From positions 1 through 64,000 of the forward strand of contig NZ_JH621259.1 in NCBI RefSeq assembly GCF_000255455.1: a DNA stretch of 64,000 nt. The letters are read 5' to 3'. A program made the position numbers and the translations under genes. Positions within the stretch are counted from its first letter, which is position 1. Each line of letters begins with the position of its first letter. The notes under the pieces were generated by a model. That model saw nothing but the letters and a program-made list of their open reading frames with translations. It made no database searches and had not been told where the DNA came from. Positions 17,729-25,892 of this stretch are shown here, piece by piece. Source of the DNA: Aquimarina agarilytica ZC1 (GTDB lineage Bacteria > Bacteroidota > Bacteroidia > Flavobacteriales > Flavobacteriaceae).

Positions 17729-17974
17729 TTAGTTTTCTAAAATTTCCTTGCTACGTGCTACAAGTGCTTTTCGCTTAGTTTCTTTAGCTTCTATTAAATC
17801 CAAACAAAGCTCATATATTGTTTCTTCACTACTAGGACGCACTTTTTCTAGATTGAAAAATTTAGAAACTGTAGGTCGAGATAACTCTGTTCGCTCCATG
17901 ATTTCTTTCACAGGACTATCATATAATCCATGCATCCTAGAAACCACTTTTTTGGCTTCCTCTAATAACTCCAT
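17729..17974 (-). CDS. Small XRE-type helix-turn-helix regulator
   Basis: An 81-residue protein dominated by a helix-turn-helix ('VKEIMERTELSRPTVSKFFN', residues 22-41) of the XRE/Cro sort. It is transcribed away from the regulator gene at 18128, with the two promoters back to back between them. It probably controls the divergent promoter region or the leftward block that follows it. Confidence 0.7.
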   Translation of the reverse strand: MELLEEAKKVVSRMHGLYDSPVKEIMERTELSRPTVSKFFNLEKVRPSSEETIYELCLDLIEAKETKRKALVARSKEILEN

Positions 17975-18050
17975 AAATTAAAGTATTTCTATTTGACATA
18001 ATATTTACAATTTATTTCAATTAAAATTCAATATTTCATTTTAATAATGC

Positions 18051-18068
18051 CAAATATATGTATTTTTG
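18051..18068. promoter_or_regulatory. Divergent pair of Bacteroidota -7 boxes
   Basis: CAAATATA (18051-18058, a TATATTTG box on the minus strand) and TATTTTTG (18061-18068, plus strand) both fit TAnnTTTG and are separated by two bases. Start sites would be near 18044 (leftward, towards 17974) and 18075 (rightward, towards 18128). No clean TTTG -33 element is seen for either at the usual distance. Use of the two may be mutually exclusive. Confidence 0.5.
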
Positions 18069-18127
18069 TTTTTTATAAAACATAATAAACCCAAATTATT
18101 ATCAACTAACCTAATCTTAAAAAAATT

Positions 18128-18826
18128 ATGAAAAGCACTCCCGAATATGATCATATAGACTTTCAATTCATTAAGGCAGTAGACGAAATCATTGAAGTAA
18201 ATAAAAAACTAGGTCTAAAGCCTATTAATGATAGTGCACTAGGAACTGTTATCTACCCGACGAATAGAAGCATAATATCTGCTGTAAGAAATCGTCAAAA
18301 ACACATTCCTCACATGGCACTTATTAATCTAGCTAAAGAATTCACCCTTGATATGAATTACTTCTACTCTAATGAAGCAACTCCTTTAAACTACCAACCA
18401 AAAACACTGAATAATATTCATATTCATAAAAACGGCATTAGTAGTACTGGAGATAATGCGATGAATATTCATGCTGGAAAAGGAAAAATAAAGCGTATTC
18501 ATACTGCTGAAGCTGGCTCAAAAAATACGCTTGTTGAAACAGTTAATGTAAATAATATGATCAATCATTTTATTTCTAATATGGATAATGAGCGTGTAAA
18601 ACAGTTCATGAATATTATCGCTTCGATTCAGTCAGAACACAAAGCTACCTCAGCAAAAATGGAAGCTGTCATGAACGAAAAGTCTGCTGAAATGAAAGAG
18701 ATAAAAAATACATTTAAAGATGAATTAAAGTCTGTGAAACTAGAATTAAAAGAAACTAGAGAAAAACTTGATGCCTCGGTAGTAAGAGAGATGGAACTAC
18801 TAAGAAAAATGATAGAACAAAAGTAA
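18128..18826 (+). CDS. Putative repressor-like regulator with coiled-coil tail
   Basis: A 232-residue protein. Residues 1-80 have the helical pattern of an XRE/cI-type DNA-binding domain ('NDSALGTVIYPTNRSIISAV' with a following 'ALINLAKEF' helix). A His- and Gly-rich linker (about 95-130) follows, and residues 150-232 form a long charged coiled coil. It is divergent from the small helix-turn-helix gene, so a two-regulator switch like a phage immunity region is plausible. It is followed by an 81-residue gene after one base, in the direction of the recombinase. Confidence 0.6.
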   Translation: MKSTPEYDHIDFQFIKAVDEIIEVNKKLGLKPINDSALGTVIYPTNRSIISAVRNRQKHIPHMALINLAKEFTLDMNYFYSNEATPLNYQPKTLNNIHIHKNGISSTGDNAMNIHAGKGKIKRIHTAEAGSKNTLVETVNVNNMINHFISNMDNERVKQFMNIIASIQSEHKATSAKMEAVMNEKSAEMKEIKNTFKDELKSVKLELKETREKLDASVVREMELLRKMIEQK

Positions 18827-18827
18827 C

Positions 18828-19073
18828 ATGAAGCAAAAACTACTTACTGATAAAGAAATTCGTGTTGTTGAGATGTTACGAAATGAAAATTTTGAGAGCT
18901 TAAAGGTTCTAAAGCGAAATGGTAAAATAGACATCATAGAAGGCATCGAAAAGATTAAGGATACTAAAAAAATCGTTGACCTTCTAAAACAATATGAATT
19001 TCAGAATTTAGAAATAAAACAAAATGACGGGCGTATTGTACATATTAATCGTACTGTTCGAGAAAAACAATAA
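18828..19073 (+). CDS. Unknown small protein, 81 aa
   Basis: A charged helical protein with no recognised family. The ATG follows the stop of the regulator gene by one base (TAACATG), so it is cotranscribed with it. It may be a partner of the regulator or of the recombinase downstream. Confidence 0.55.
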   Translation: MKQKLLTDKEIRVVEMLRNENFESLKVLKRNGKIDIIEGIEKIKDTKKIVDLLKQYEFQNLEIKQNDGRIVHINRTVREKQ

Positions 19074-19094
19074 ATTAAAAAGACCTATAGTGTC

Positions 19095-19154
19095 ATGAGT
19101 ACAGTTTCTGTAGTGACTAACTTTATATTAGAGCTACGGATAACCAACTCCTAA
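19095..19154 (+). other. Possible 19-codon upstream reading frame
   Basis: A short frame ATG...TAA whose stop touches the GTG start of the next gene (TAAGTG). It could be a leader peptide that couples translation into the small gene, or a remnant. It contains a TACAG-TTT-CTGTA hairpin. Weakly supported. Confidence 0.2.
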
Positions 19155-19322
19155 GTGTCAAAATCATTAGCACAAGTAAAAGCCAATAGTAATTTTAATG
19201 CTACTTGGTTGAAGAAATTTAAAGGATTCGAAAATTATAGCGATAAGCAAGCTGAAGAAACGGTAAAAGTTCTCCAAGAACTAGCAGCAATTGCTTGTCG
19301 CCATATTCAAAATACAAGTTAA
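19155..19322 (+). CDS. Small protein directly upstream of the recombinase
   Basis: A 55-residue protein starting with GTG, sequence beginning SKSLAQVKANSNFNATW and ending HIQNTS. Its stop is two bases before the recombinase ATG, so the two are coupled. Small helical proteins of this type often precede large serine recombinases in Bacteroidota elements, where they may help as directionality or accessory factors; that role here is inference. Confidence 0.55.
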   Translation: MSKSLAQVKANSNFNATWLKKFKGFENYSDKQAEETVKVLQELAAIACRHIQNTS

Positions 19323-19324
19323 TA

Positions 19325-20941
19325 ATGTCTGATTTATCAATATTTAATCAATTTGCAAAGAAATCTAATACTCCACAACTAAAAACGGATGGTAAAGCGG
19401 TAATCTATACACGTGTTTCTACCAAAGAACAAGCTGAAAATAATGCCAGTCTTGAGACTCAGCTTAAATACTGCAAGGAATGTGCTTCTAAAAAGGGATT
19501 AGAAGTCATAGAATACTTTGGAGGGACTTACGAATCCGCTAAAAGTGATGAGCGTAAAGAATTTCAAAAAATGCTTTCTTATGTAAAGCGTAGAAAGAAT
19601 ATCGGTTATATCATTGTTTATTCTTACGACCGTTTTTCAAGAACAGGTGCTAATGGAGCTTACATTAGCGATCAGCTTAAAAAACAAGGAATAGTTACGA
19701 TTTCAGCAACCCAAGAAGTAGATACATCTACAAGTGCTGGGTCTTTTCAACAGAATCTATACTATATGTTTTCTCAATTCGATAATGAATTAAGAAGGGA
19801 TAAGTCTGTATCAGGTATGAAAGAAAAGCTTAGAAAAGGATATTGGGTTGGCGGATTCCCTTTCGGATATTCCAACAGAAACCCTGGTAAAGGAAAGAAC
19901 CCTGATCTTTATATCAACGAAAAAGGAAAGCTTTTAAAACAAGCATTTGTCTGGAAGGCTGAACTAAATATGTCTCATGTAGAAATAGCAAAAAAACTTC
20001 AAGCAAAAGGGGTAAAAACCAACGATAAAAGAATTAGTGATATGTTTAGAAACCCTTTTTACTGTGGATTAATAGTAAATTCATTGATACCAGGGGAAGT
20101 TATTGAAGGGAAGCATCCTCCACTCATCACTAGGGAAATGTTCTTAAAAATTCATAATTTGTTAGAAGTAGGAGAAGAACCTAGAGCTTATAGTATGGAT
20201 GATGAAAACCTTCCACTTAAGATCTTTTTACGATCAACAACATGTGGAACTCCCCTTACTGGATATATCGTCAAGAAAAAGAATCTTTACTACTATAAAA
20301 ATAGGCGAAAAGGCAGTCGTGAAAATAAAAGTGCAAAAAAATTACACTTACAGTTTGAAAGCTTGTTGAGTCAATATACTATTCAAGACAAAAAATATAT
20401 AGCGCCTTTAAAGGAGATCATCTACAAAGCATTTGTAGATATGAATAAAGAGCGAATCAGAGAAAATGAAATTGTAGTAAAAGCAATTAAAGAGATTGAT
20501 AAAAAACTAGACCGATTAGAAGAAAGATTCGTTTTTGAAGAAATTAATAGTGACCAATACAAAAGATTCAAAGGTAGACTCGAATCTGAAAAGGTTGAAA
20601 AAGAAAATTTATTATCATCTTCTGAGTTTAATAGTTCGAACCTTAAAAAAGCAATAGAAAGAGCTTTAAAAATAGCTCTTAACCTACCTAAAATGTGGAG
20701 TTTAGGAGATATTGAAACCAAAAGAAAAATTCAATATATGCTATTTCCTGAAGGTTTGGGGTATGACTTCGAAAACGACCGAGTTCGAACTTTTCGAGTA
20801 AACTCAATTTTCAACGTAATCAGCAGTATTTCAGACAAAAAAGAGTCAAAAAAAAAGCGAAATCAACACTATAAAAGTGAAGATTCCGCTTTGGTGACCG
20901 CGGAGGGATTCGAACCCCCAACCCTCAGAGCCGAAATCTGA
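19325..20941 (+). CDS. Large serine recombinase (integrase) ending in tRNA-Arg
   Basis: A 538-residue large serine recombinase. The catalytic Ser32 lies in YTRVSTKEQA; the resolvase domain runs to about residue 165 ('YDRFSRTGANG' is the typical DRFSR block), followed by a recombinase domain (about 175-275) and a long C-terminal coiled coil (about 375-470). The zinc-ribbon region near 304-331 is degenerate: only Cys307 remains and the other expected Cys positions are Ser304, Asn326 and Ser331. The last 15 codons (VTAEGFEPPTLRAEI) are read antisense through the tRNA-Arg gene, so integration is into that gene. The start is the ATG at 19325; the TTG at 19295 would overlap the small gene. Serine recombinases using tRNA genes are less common than tyrosine integrases. 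Confidence 0.9.
   Translation: MSDLSIFNQFAKKSNTPQLKTDGKAVIYTRVSTKEQAENNASLETQLKYCKECASKKGLEVIEYFGGTYESAKSDERKEFQKMLSYVKRRKNIGYIIVYSYDRFSRTGANGAYISDQLKKQGIVTISATQEVDTSTSAGSFQQNLYYMFSQFDNELRRDKSVSGMKEKLRKGYWVGGFPFGYSNRNPGKGKNPDLYINEKGKLLKQAFVWKAELNMSHVEIAKKLQAKGVKTNDKRISDMFRNPFYCGLIVNSLIPGEVIEGKHPPLITREMFLKIHNLLEVGEEPRAYSMDDENLPLKIFLRSTTCGTPLTGYIVKKKNLYYYKNRRKGSRENKSAKKLHLQFESLLSQYTIQDKKYIAPLKEIIYKAFVDMNKERIRENEIVVKAIKEIDKKLDRLEERFVFEEINSDQYKRFKGRLESEKVEKENLLSSSEFNSSNLKKAIERALKIALNLPKMWSLGDIETKRKIQYMLFPEGLGYDFENDRVRTFRVNSIFNVISSISDKKESKKKRNQHYKSEDSALVTAEGFEPPTLRAEI
20892..20941. other. Attachment-site region (right end) within tRNA-Arg
   Basis: The recombinase frame overlaps the 3' half of tRNA-Arg from 20892 to its stop at 20941. 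Since the tRNA is intact, the incoming element must carry an equivalent 3' segment, and the crossover lies in or near this stretch. The exact core cannot be set without the other end. Confidence 0.5.
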
Positions 20942-20968
20942 TATTCTATCCAGTTGAACTACGCAGCC
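20892..20968 (-). tRNA. tRNA-Arg (anticodon TCG)
   Basis: The minus strand folds as a full cloverleaf. The acceptor stem GGCTGCG pairs with CGCGGTC (one G-T pair at each of positions 2 and 4), followed by A and an encoded CCA. The D stem is GTTC/GAAT, the anticodon stem TCAGA/TCTGA, the loop TTTCGGC with anticodon TCG (reads CGA, Arg), and the T stem GGGGG/CCCTC with loop TTCGAAT. It is complete at 77 bases and serves as integration target of the element on its 3' side. Confidence 0.95.
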
Positions 20969-20973
20969 ATTAT

Positions 20974-21033
20974 GTTGTTAGTTGTTAGTTGTTAGTTGTT
21001 AGTTGTTAGTTGTTAGTTGTTAGTTGTTAGTTA
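20974..21033. repeat. Heptanucleotide tandem repeat (GTTGTTA)8
   Basis: Eight perfect copies of GTTGTTA run from 20974 to 21029, then a partial copy. The array begins six bases from the 5' end of tRNA-Arg, on its promoter side, so copy number would change the distance between the tRNA and any upstream promoter. Confidence 0.95.
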
Positions 21034-21154
21034 GATGGCAACAAATCCTTTATTTTTTTATTGCTTTATAATTTAACTTTTTCTAATAAATTACAAACTA
21101 CTTAGTGTTAATCAAACACACAACATACAACCGACAACTCTCAACCAATAGTAA

Positions 21155-21607
21155 CTACGATGATAATTTCGCTTTTACTATGGTAGAAATAGTTTTCCCA
21201 TCGGCTTTTCCCGCTAGTTTCCCTGAAACTTGCCCCATTACTTTACCCATATCTTTCATCCCTTCTGCTCCTGTAGCGGCTATTACTTCTGCTACTACTT
21301 TGGCAACTTCTTCTTCACTTAATTGAGCCGGTAAAAATTTAGCGATTACTTCGGCTTGAGCCAATTCTGGTTCTGCTAAATCATTTCTGCCTTGTTCTGT
21401 AAAAATAACAGCACTATCCTTACGTTGTTTTACTAACTTCTGTAAAATTTTTAATTCTTGATCTTCGGTTAATTCTTCCTTAGACCCTGTTTCTGTTTGT
21501 GCTAATAAAATAGCTGACTTTACTGCTCGTAATGAAGCTAAAGCATTTTGATCTTTCGCTTTCATAGCCTCTTTCATGGCAGTCATGATATCTTTTGATA
21601 AACTCAT
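21155..21607 (-). CDS. GatB/YqeY domain protein
   Basis: A 150-residue YqeY-family protein. It has the typical start 'SLSKDIMTAMKEAMKAKD' followed by 'ALASLRAVKSAIL' and an 'ELAQAEVIAKFLPAQLSEEE' middle, ending with the GatB C-terminal-like helical domain ('MGKVMGQVSGKLAGKADGK'). This domain binds tRNA in the GatB amidotransferase subunit, but the stand-alone protein's role is not settled. It lies downstream of ftsZ in the same direction with a 94-base gap. Confidence 0.95.
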   Translation of the reverse strand: MSLSKDIMTAMKEAMKAKDQNALASLRAVKSAILLAQTETGSKEELTEDQELKILQKLVKQRKDSAVIFTEQGRNDLAEPELAQAEVIAKFLPAQLSEEEVAKVVAEVIAATGAEGMKDMGKVMGQVSGKLAGKADGKTISTIVKAKLSS

Positions 21608-21701
21608 TTTATTTAAGTATTAAGTAGCCAGTACAAAGTACGTAGACTTTTCTCTTTATTAATTAATTGAAACCGAAGCTAACACCCCCAATGAAGGAAG
21701 T

Positions 21702-23684
21702 CTAATCTACATTGTCATGAAGAAATGAATTATTTCTTCTTAATTGTAAATCATCATTGCTATCGGTACTTAGTGTGGTTCGTGAAACTACACTGCCATC
21801 TTTATTTTTATCTAAATCCAAGCCTGCTCTTTTATACGCAGGTTGTCTTTCAATATCATCAATATTGGAAGCGCTTGATCTAAATTTATAATTAAAATCT
21901 TTCATATGAGCACGACGCTCGGAGGCTCTTGATCGTAATACTTCCGATATCGGTAAATCCAATGGATCTCCCGTTTCATCAATACTAGTTTCTGGAGTCA
22001 AAGGTGCTACAGTTTTCTTTTCAAAAGTAATTTCACTTTCTTCCTCTTTAGCTACAGCTACTTCCTCGGGTTCTTCTTCCAATTGATAACGTACTACTTG
22101 AGGTTCTTTATTCACTTCAGCAACTACTACTGGAGCAACTTCAAGCTCTTCTTTTACTTCTACTTCAGCTGCTGCAGCGACAGGCTTTATTTCAATTTCA
22201 TCATTAACCTCAATCGCTTTAGTCGATTCTGGTGTAGTTAAATCAAAAGTGAATGTCATCTGTTCATTCTCTTCTTCAAAAACAGGTTCCACCACCTCAA
22301 CATCCTTTACCTCTATTTCATTAATGATTTCCTGTGTATTAATAATCACAAAATCATCATTCATTGCCTTTTCAGTAAATCCACTTACTTCTTCATGGTC
22401 TACTACATCTAAGTTTTTTATAAACTCTGTTGAAGGCATTAACAAGCTTTCTTTAATTGGAGTTTCTTCTATTTCTTCAAAAAGATCGTGTACAATTATT
22501 TCAGGCTTCTTTTCCTCTACTTCCTTAGGTGCTTCCACTACTTTTGGCTGCGTAGGTATGGTTGCTTCAGGAGTTACTTTTTGCGAAGGTAATTCTGCAG
22601 CACTTGTATTTACCGATGATAATTGTTGCTCTGCCTTTTGGTCTTCGCTCAGCGAATGAATAATTTTTCGCGTCTCTGTATTTACAATATCATCTTGCTG
22701 CTCTGCATCAAAACCTGTAGCTATTACGGTTACCGAAATAGAATCATCCAAACTTTCATCATCACCAACCCCCATAATAATGTTGGCTCCATATCCTGCT
22801 TCACTTTGAATATGATCATTGATCTCTCCTATTTCATCAATAGTAATTTCTTCTTTACCCGAAACAATTAAAAGTAATACATTTTTAGCTCCAGTTATCT
22901 TGTTATCATTTAATAATGGTGAATCTAAAGCTTTAACAATAGCATCATGAGCACGTTGCGCTCCCGAAGCATTAGCAGATCCCATAATTGCAGTTCCACT
23001 ATTACTCAATACCGTTTTTGCATCGCGCAAGTCAATATTTTGAGTATAGTGATGTGTAATCACTTCTGCAATTCCTCTTGAAGCTGTTGCCAACACCTCA
23101 TCAGCTTTAGAGAATCCTGCTTTAAATCCTAAATTTCCATATACTTCACGAAGTTTGTTATTATTAATAACAATAAGAGAATCTACTTCACTACGCAATT
23201 TTTCAACACCTGCTTGAGCTTGCTGATTACGCATACGGCCTTCGAACTGAAAAGGGACAGTTACAATACCTACGGTTAGTATATTAAGCTCACGAGCCAT
23301 TTTTGCAATAATAGGAGCTGCACCAGTTCCGGTACCTCCACCCATACCAGCTGTAATAAATACCATTTTAGTATTTACCCCTAACATGCTTACAATATCC
23401 TCATAACTTTCTAGAGCAGCTTGCTCACCAATTTCAGGATTAGCTCCTGCACCCAAACCTTCGGTTAAGGATACCCCTAACTGAATTTTATTTGGAATAC
23501 CACTATTCTCTAATGCTTGAGAATCTGTATTACAAATGACAAAGTCTACCCCTTTAATTCCTTGTTGAAACATGTGGTTAATGGCATTACTACCACCACC
23601 TCCAACACCAATCACTTTTATCACATTGGATTGATTTTTTGGCATGTCAAAAGAAATGTTTGCTAACCCATCTTGAGTATTCAT
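21702..23684 (-). CDS. ftsZ: Cell division protein FtsZ
   Basis: The tubulin-like GTPase that forms the Z ring. The signature GGGTGTG is at residues 115-121 and the T7-loop acidic residues appear as NxDxxD at 216-221. The folded part ends near residue 325. The remaining half, to residue 660, is a long acidic, Val/Glu/Pro-rich linker ending with a conserved peptide-like tail 'LQLRRNNSFLHDNVD' that should bind FtsA. Long linkers of this size are usual in flavobacteria but far exceed the E. coli length of 383. It is the last gene of the dcw cluster. Confidence 0.98.
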   Translation of the reverse strand: MNTQDGLANISFDMPKNQSNVIKVIGVGGGGSNAINHMFQQGIKGVDFVICNTDSQALENSGIPNKIQLGVSLTEGLGAGANPEIGEQAALESYEDIVSMLGVNTKMVFITAGMGGGTGTGAAPIIAKMARELNILTVGIVTVPFQFEGRMRNQQAQAGVEKLRSEVDSLIVINNNKLREVYGNLGFKAGFSKADEVLATASRGIAEVITHHYTQNIDLRDAKTVLSNSGTAIMGSANASGAQRAHDAIVKALDSPLLNDNKITGAKNVLLLIVSGKEEITIDEIGEINDHIQSEAGYGANIIMGVGDDESLDDSISVTVIATGFDAEQQDDIVNTETRKIIHSLSEDQKAEQQLSSVNTSAAELPSQKVTPEATIPTQPKVVEAPKEVEEKKPEIIVHDLFEEIEETPIKESLLMPSTEFIKNLDVVDHEEVSGFTEKAMNDDFVIINTQEIINEIEVKDVEVVEPVFEEENEQMTFTFDLTTPESTKAIEVNDEIEIKPVAAAAEVEVKEELEVAPVVVAEVNKEPQVVRYQLEEEPEEVAVAKEEESEITFEKKTVAPLTPETSIDETGDPLDLPISEVLRSRASERRAHMKDFNYKFRSSASNIDDIERQPAYKRAGLDLDKNKDGSVVSRTTLSTDSNDDLQLRRNNSFLHDNVD

Positions 23685-23808
23685 ATTTTTTCTTTTTGTG
23701 TTGTGATCCTCTTTGAAAACTTCAAATCAGATATTATATATCCCTTTATTCTCTTTTACTACTTTGATCCTGTAACAGATCTACAGTTTACTTGAACAAC
23801 AACTTGTT

Positions 23809-25173
23809 TTATTCTGCGTTGTCCAAAAACTCTTTAAATTTATCCGCCCAACGTTCCAACATTCCTTTTTTAGGCGCCGAAATTGGTCTGGACTGTACTG
23901 GAGGGGCTTCATTTTCCGGCTCATCTATAAATTCTTCCGGTGCTACAGCTCCTTCTTTTTTAAGCTCCTCAGTAATAGTATTAATAGGTTGTGCTTCTTC
24001 TTCCAAACGTTTTTTGGCTTCCAAATTATCCATAACCAAACCAACAGCAGTCGCATATAAAGGACTTGTTGTTTCGGGATCACTATCACCTGCTAAATGC
24101 TCGTTTGGATATCCAATACGCGTATCCATTCCCGTAATATATTCCACTAACTGCTTTAAATGCTTTAGCTGTGCTCCTCCACCAGTTAAAACAATACCTG
24201 CTATAAGTTGCTTTTTGGTACTCTCATGTCCATAATTTTTTATTTCCTGAAATACCAATTCAATAATTTCAACTACACGCGCATGAATTATTTTTGATAA
24301 GTTTTTTAATGAAATCTCCTTTGGTTCGCGACCACGCAAACCTGGAATACTTACGATTTCATTATCCTTATTTTCACCAGGCCAAGCTGATCCAAATTTT
24401 ACTTTTAATAATTCAGCCTGCTTTTCAATAATTGAGCAACCTTCTTTAATATCTTCGGTAACTACATTTCCTCCAAAAGGAATCACAGCTGTATGACGAA
24501 TAATTCCATCTTTAAAAATGGCTAAATCAGTGGTTCCTCCACCTATATCAATTAAGGCTACACCCGCTTCTTTTTCTTCTTGACTTAATACCGCATTTGC
24601 AGAAGCTAAAGGCTCCAATGTTATTCCAGATAATTGTAATCCCGAACTTTTTACACAACGCCCAATATTACGAATGGAAGTAATTTGCCCCACAACTACA
24701 TGGAAGTTAGCTTCTAACCGGCCTCCATACATTCCGATAGGCTCATTAATTTCAGCCTGCCCATCTACTTTATATTCTTGCGGAAGCACATGCAAAATTT
24801 CTTCCCCTGGTAGCATCACTAATTTATGTACTTGATTACACAAGTTCTCAATATCTGCACCATCAATTACCTCTTCCGAATCATTACGAACTATGTAATC
24901 ACTATGCTGTAAACTGCGGATGTGTTGTCCTGCAATTCCAACAGTTGCATCTTCTATTTTAATTCCGGCAACACTCTCAGCCTCTTGAATAGCTTGTTGA
25001 ATAGACTGAATGGTCTGCGTAATATTATTCACTACACCACGGTGCACACCCAAACTTTTGGACTTGCCAATACCTAAAACCTCCATTTTGCCATACTCAT
25101 TGTAACGACCAACCATAGCTACTATTTTGGTTGTTCCAATGTCTAAGCCTACTGCAATATTCTGCTGTTCCAT
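23809..25173 (-). CDS. ftsA: Cell division protein FtsA
   Basis: An actin-like ATPase that tethers FtsZ to the membrane. The first phosphate motif GLDIGTTK is at the N-terminus, and 'ALIDIGGGTTDLAIF' and 'GIVLTGGGAQL' are the second phosphate and adenosine motifs. The C-terminus 'MLERWADKFKEFLDNAE' is an amphipathic helix suited to membrane binding, reached through a Pro/Glu-rich linker. The ATG at 25173 (MEQQN) is chosen because a start at 25191 would overlap ftsQ; this gives 454 residues. Confidence 0.97.
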   Translation of the reverse strand: MEQQNIAVGLDIGTTKIVAMVGRYNEYGKMEVLGIGKSKSLGVHRGVVNNITQTIQSIQQAIQEAESVAGIKIEDATVGIAGQHIRSLQHSDYIVRNDSEEVIDGADIENLCNQVHKLVMLPGEEILHVLPQEYKVDGQAEINEPIGMYGGRLEANFHVVVGQITSIRNIGRCVKSSGLQLSGITLEPLASANAVLSQEEKEAGVALIDIGGGTTDLAIFKDGIIRHTAVIPFGGNVVTEDIKEGCSIIEKQAELLKVKFGSAWPGENKDNEIVSIPGLRGREPKEISLKNLSKIIHARVVEIIELVFQEIKNYGHESTKKQLIAGIVLTGGGAQLKHLKQLVEYITGMDTRIGYPNEHLAGDSDPETTSPLYATAVGLVMDNLEAKKRLEEEAQPINTITEELKKEGAVAPEEFIDEPENEAPPVQSRPISAPKKGMLERWADKFKEFLDNAE

Positions 25174-25175
25174 TA

Positions 25176-25892
25176 TTAAATTTTTGTACAAATTACCTGA
25201 TTTGTAATTCCCAGATTAACGAGTGCATACGAATCAAATAAATTGTCTTTTTGAGCCTTTGCATAAAATGCTTTAAGGTTTTTAAATTTTAGATCAAGTT
25301 GTGATACATCACCAATACGTATCAAAAAATCATGATTCCGAAGGCGTAAACTATAATCATCACCAGACAAGCAATTCACTCCTACTACTAATTTTTCTAA
25401 AAAATAATCTTCCTTAATTTTTTTTAAGAGTACTAATAAATTTGCTTTATGTTTTGGTGTAAAATAATACACCAATGGCACCCTCACCGAATTATTTTTT
25501 GATAACGGCATCAATTCACCGCTAACATCAATATATTTTGGTTGAGCACCGTAAATTCTTGCGATAGGCACACGCTGCTCTACCTGAGCACTAATACGCC
25601 CATTAACAGACATATAAACCTCGGCATTATCAACATAAACCTCATTTTTTATTAAGTCCTCCTTCTCCTTCAAAACTAAAGTTTCTTTTGTAGGAATACT
25701 ATCATTTTTTACTTTTTGTATCAACAGTTTATTAACGAAATCTTCCGATAAAAAAAGTCGCTGATCGCCAATAAATTCCACTTTATCCTGTACTATTTTT
25801 CTTCGATTATTTCGTTTTTCGGCAAACGCAAATAGTAACATTAAGATCCCTAATGCAAGTACAATTCCTATATTGTATTTGATCTTTTTCAT
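25176..25892 (-). CDS. ftsQ: Cell division protein FtsQ
   Basis: A bitopic divisome protein of 238 residues with one N-terminal transmembrane helix (about 7-24) and a periplasmic part with a weak POTRA-like region and the FtsQ beta domain ('ARIYGAQPKYIDVSGELMPL'). It is divergent, as is normal for Bacteroidota FtsQ, and is called from its place between murC and ftsA. The ATG overlaps the murC stop by four bases. Confidence 0.9.
   Translation of the reverse strand: MKKIKYNIGIVLALGILMLLFAFAEKRNNRRKIVQDKVEFIGDQRLFLSEDFVNKLLIQKVKNDSIPTKETLVLKEKEDLIKNEVYVDNAEVYMSVNGRISAQVEQRVPIARIYGAQPKYIDVSGELMPLSKNNSVRVPLVYYFTPKHKANLLVLLKKIKEDYFLEKLVVGVNCLSGDDYSLRLRNHDFLIRIGDVSQLDLKFKNLKAFYAKAQKDNLFDSYALVNLGITNQVICTKI

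Larger units (their letters stand above)
1..20941. mobile_element. Integrated element (right-hand part) in tRNA-Arg
   Basis: A serine recombinase gene runs into the 3' half of an intact tRNA-Arg gene, which marks the right border at or before 20941. Everything to its left as far as the window edge is accessory in character: many unknown small proteins, a phage or plasmid type helicase-methylase set, regulators and insertion-sequence remains. Housekeeping genes begin immediately beyond the tRNA. No second copy of the tRNA 3' end was found by eye between 1 and 20891, so the left border is undefined and may lie outside the window. No relaxase, type IV secretion or capsid gene is visible, so the transfer mode cannot be told. 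Confidence 0.7.

Noticed and set aside
19295-19325. Earlier TTG start for the recombinase
   Set aside because: It would overlap the 55-codon gene; the ATG at 19325 directly after that gene's stop is the more natural start.
20974-21033. CRISPR array
   Set aside because: Units are 7 bp with no spacers; a simple tandem repeat. No CRISPR array or cas gene is visible anywhere in the window.
22249-22659. Plus-strand frame within ftsZ
   Set aside because: Antisense to the low-complexity FtsZ linker; composition is a shadow of Glu/Val codons.
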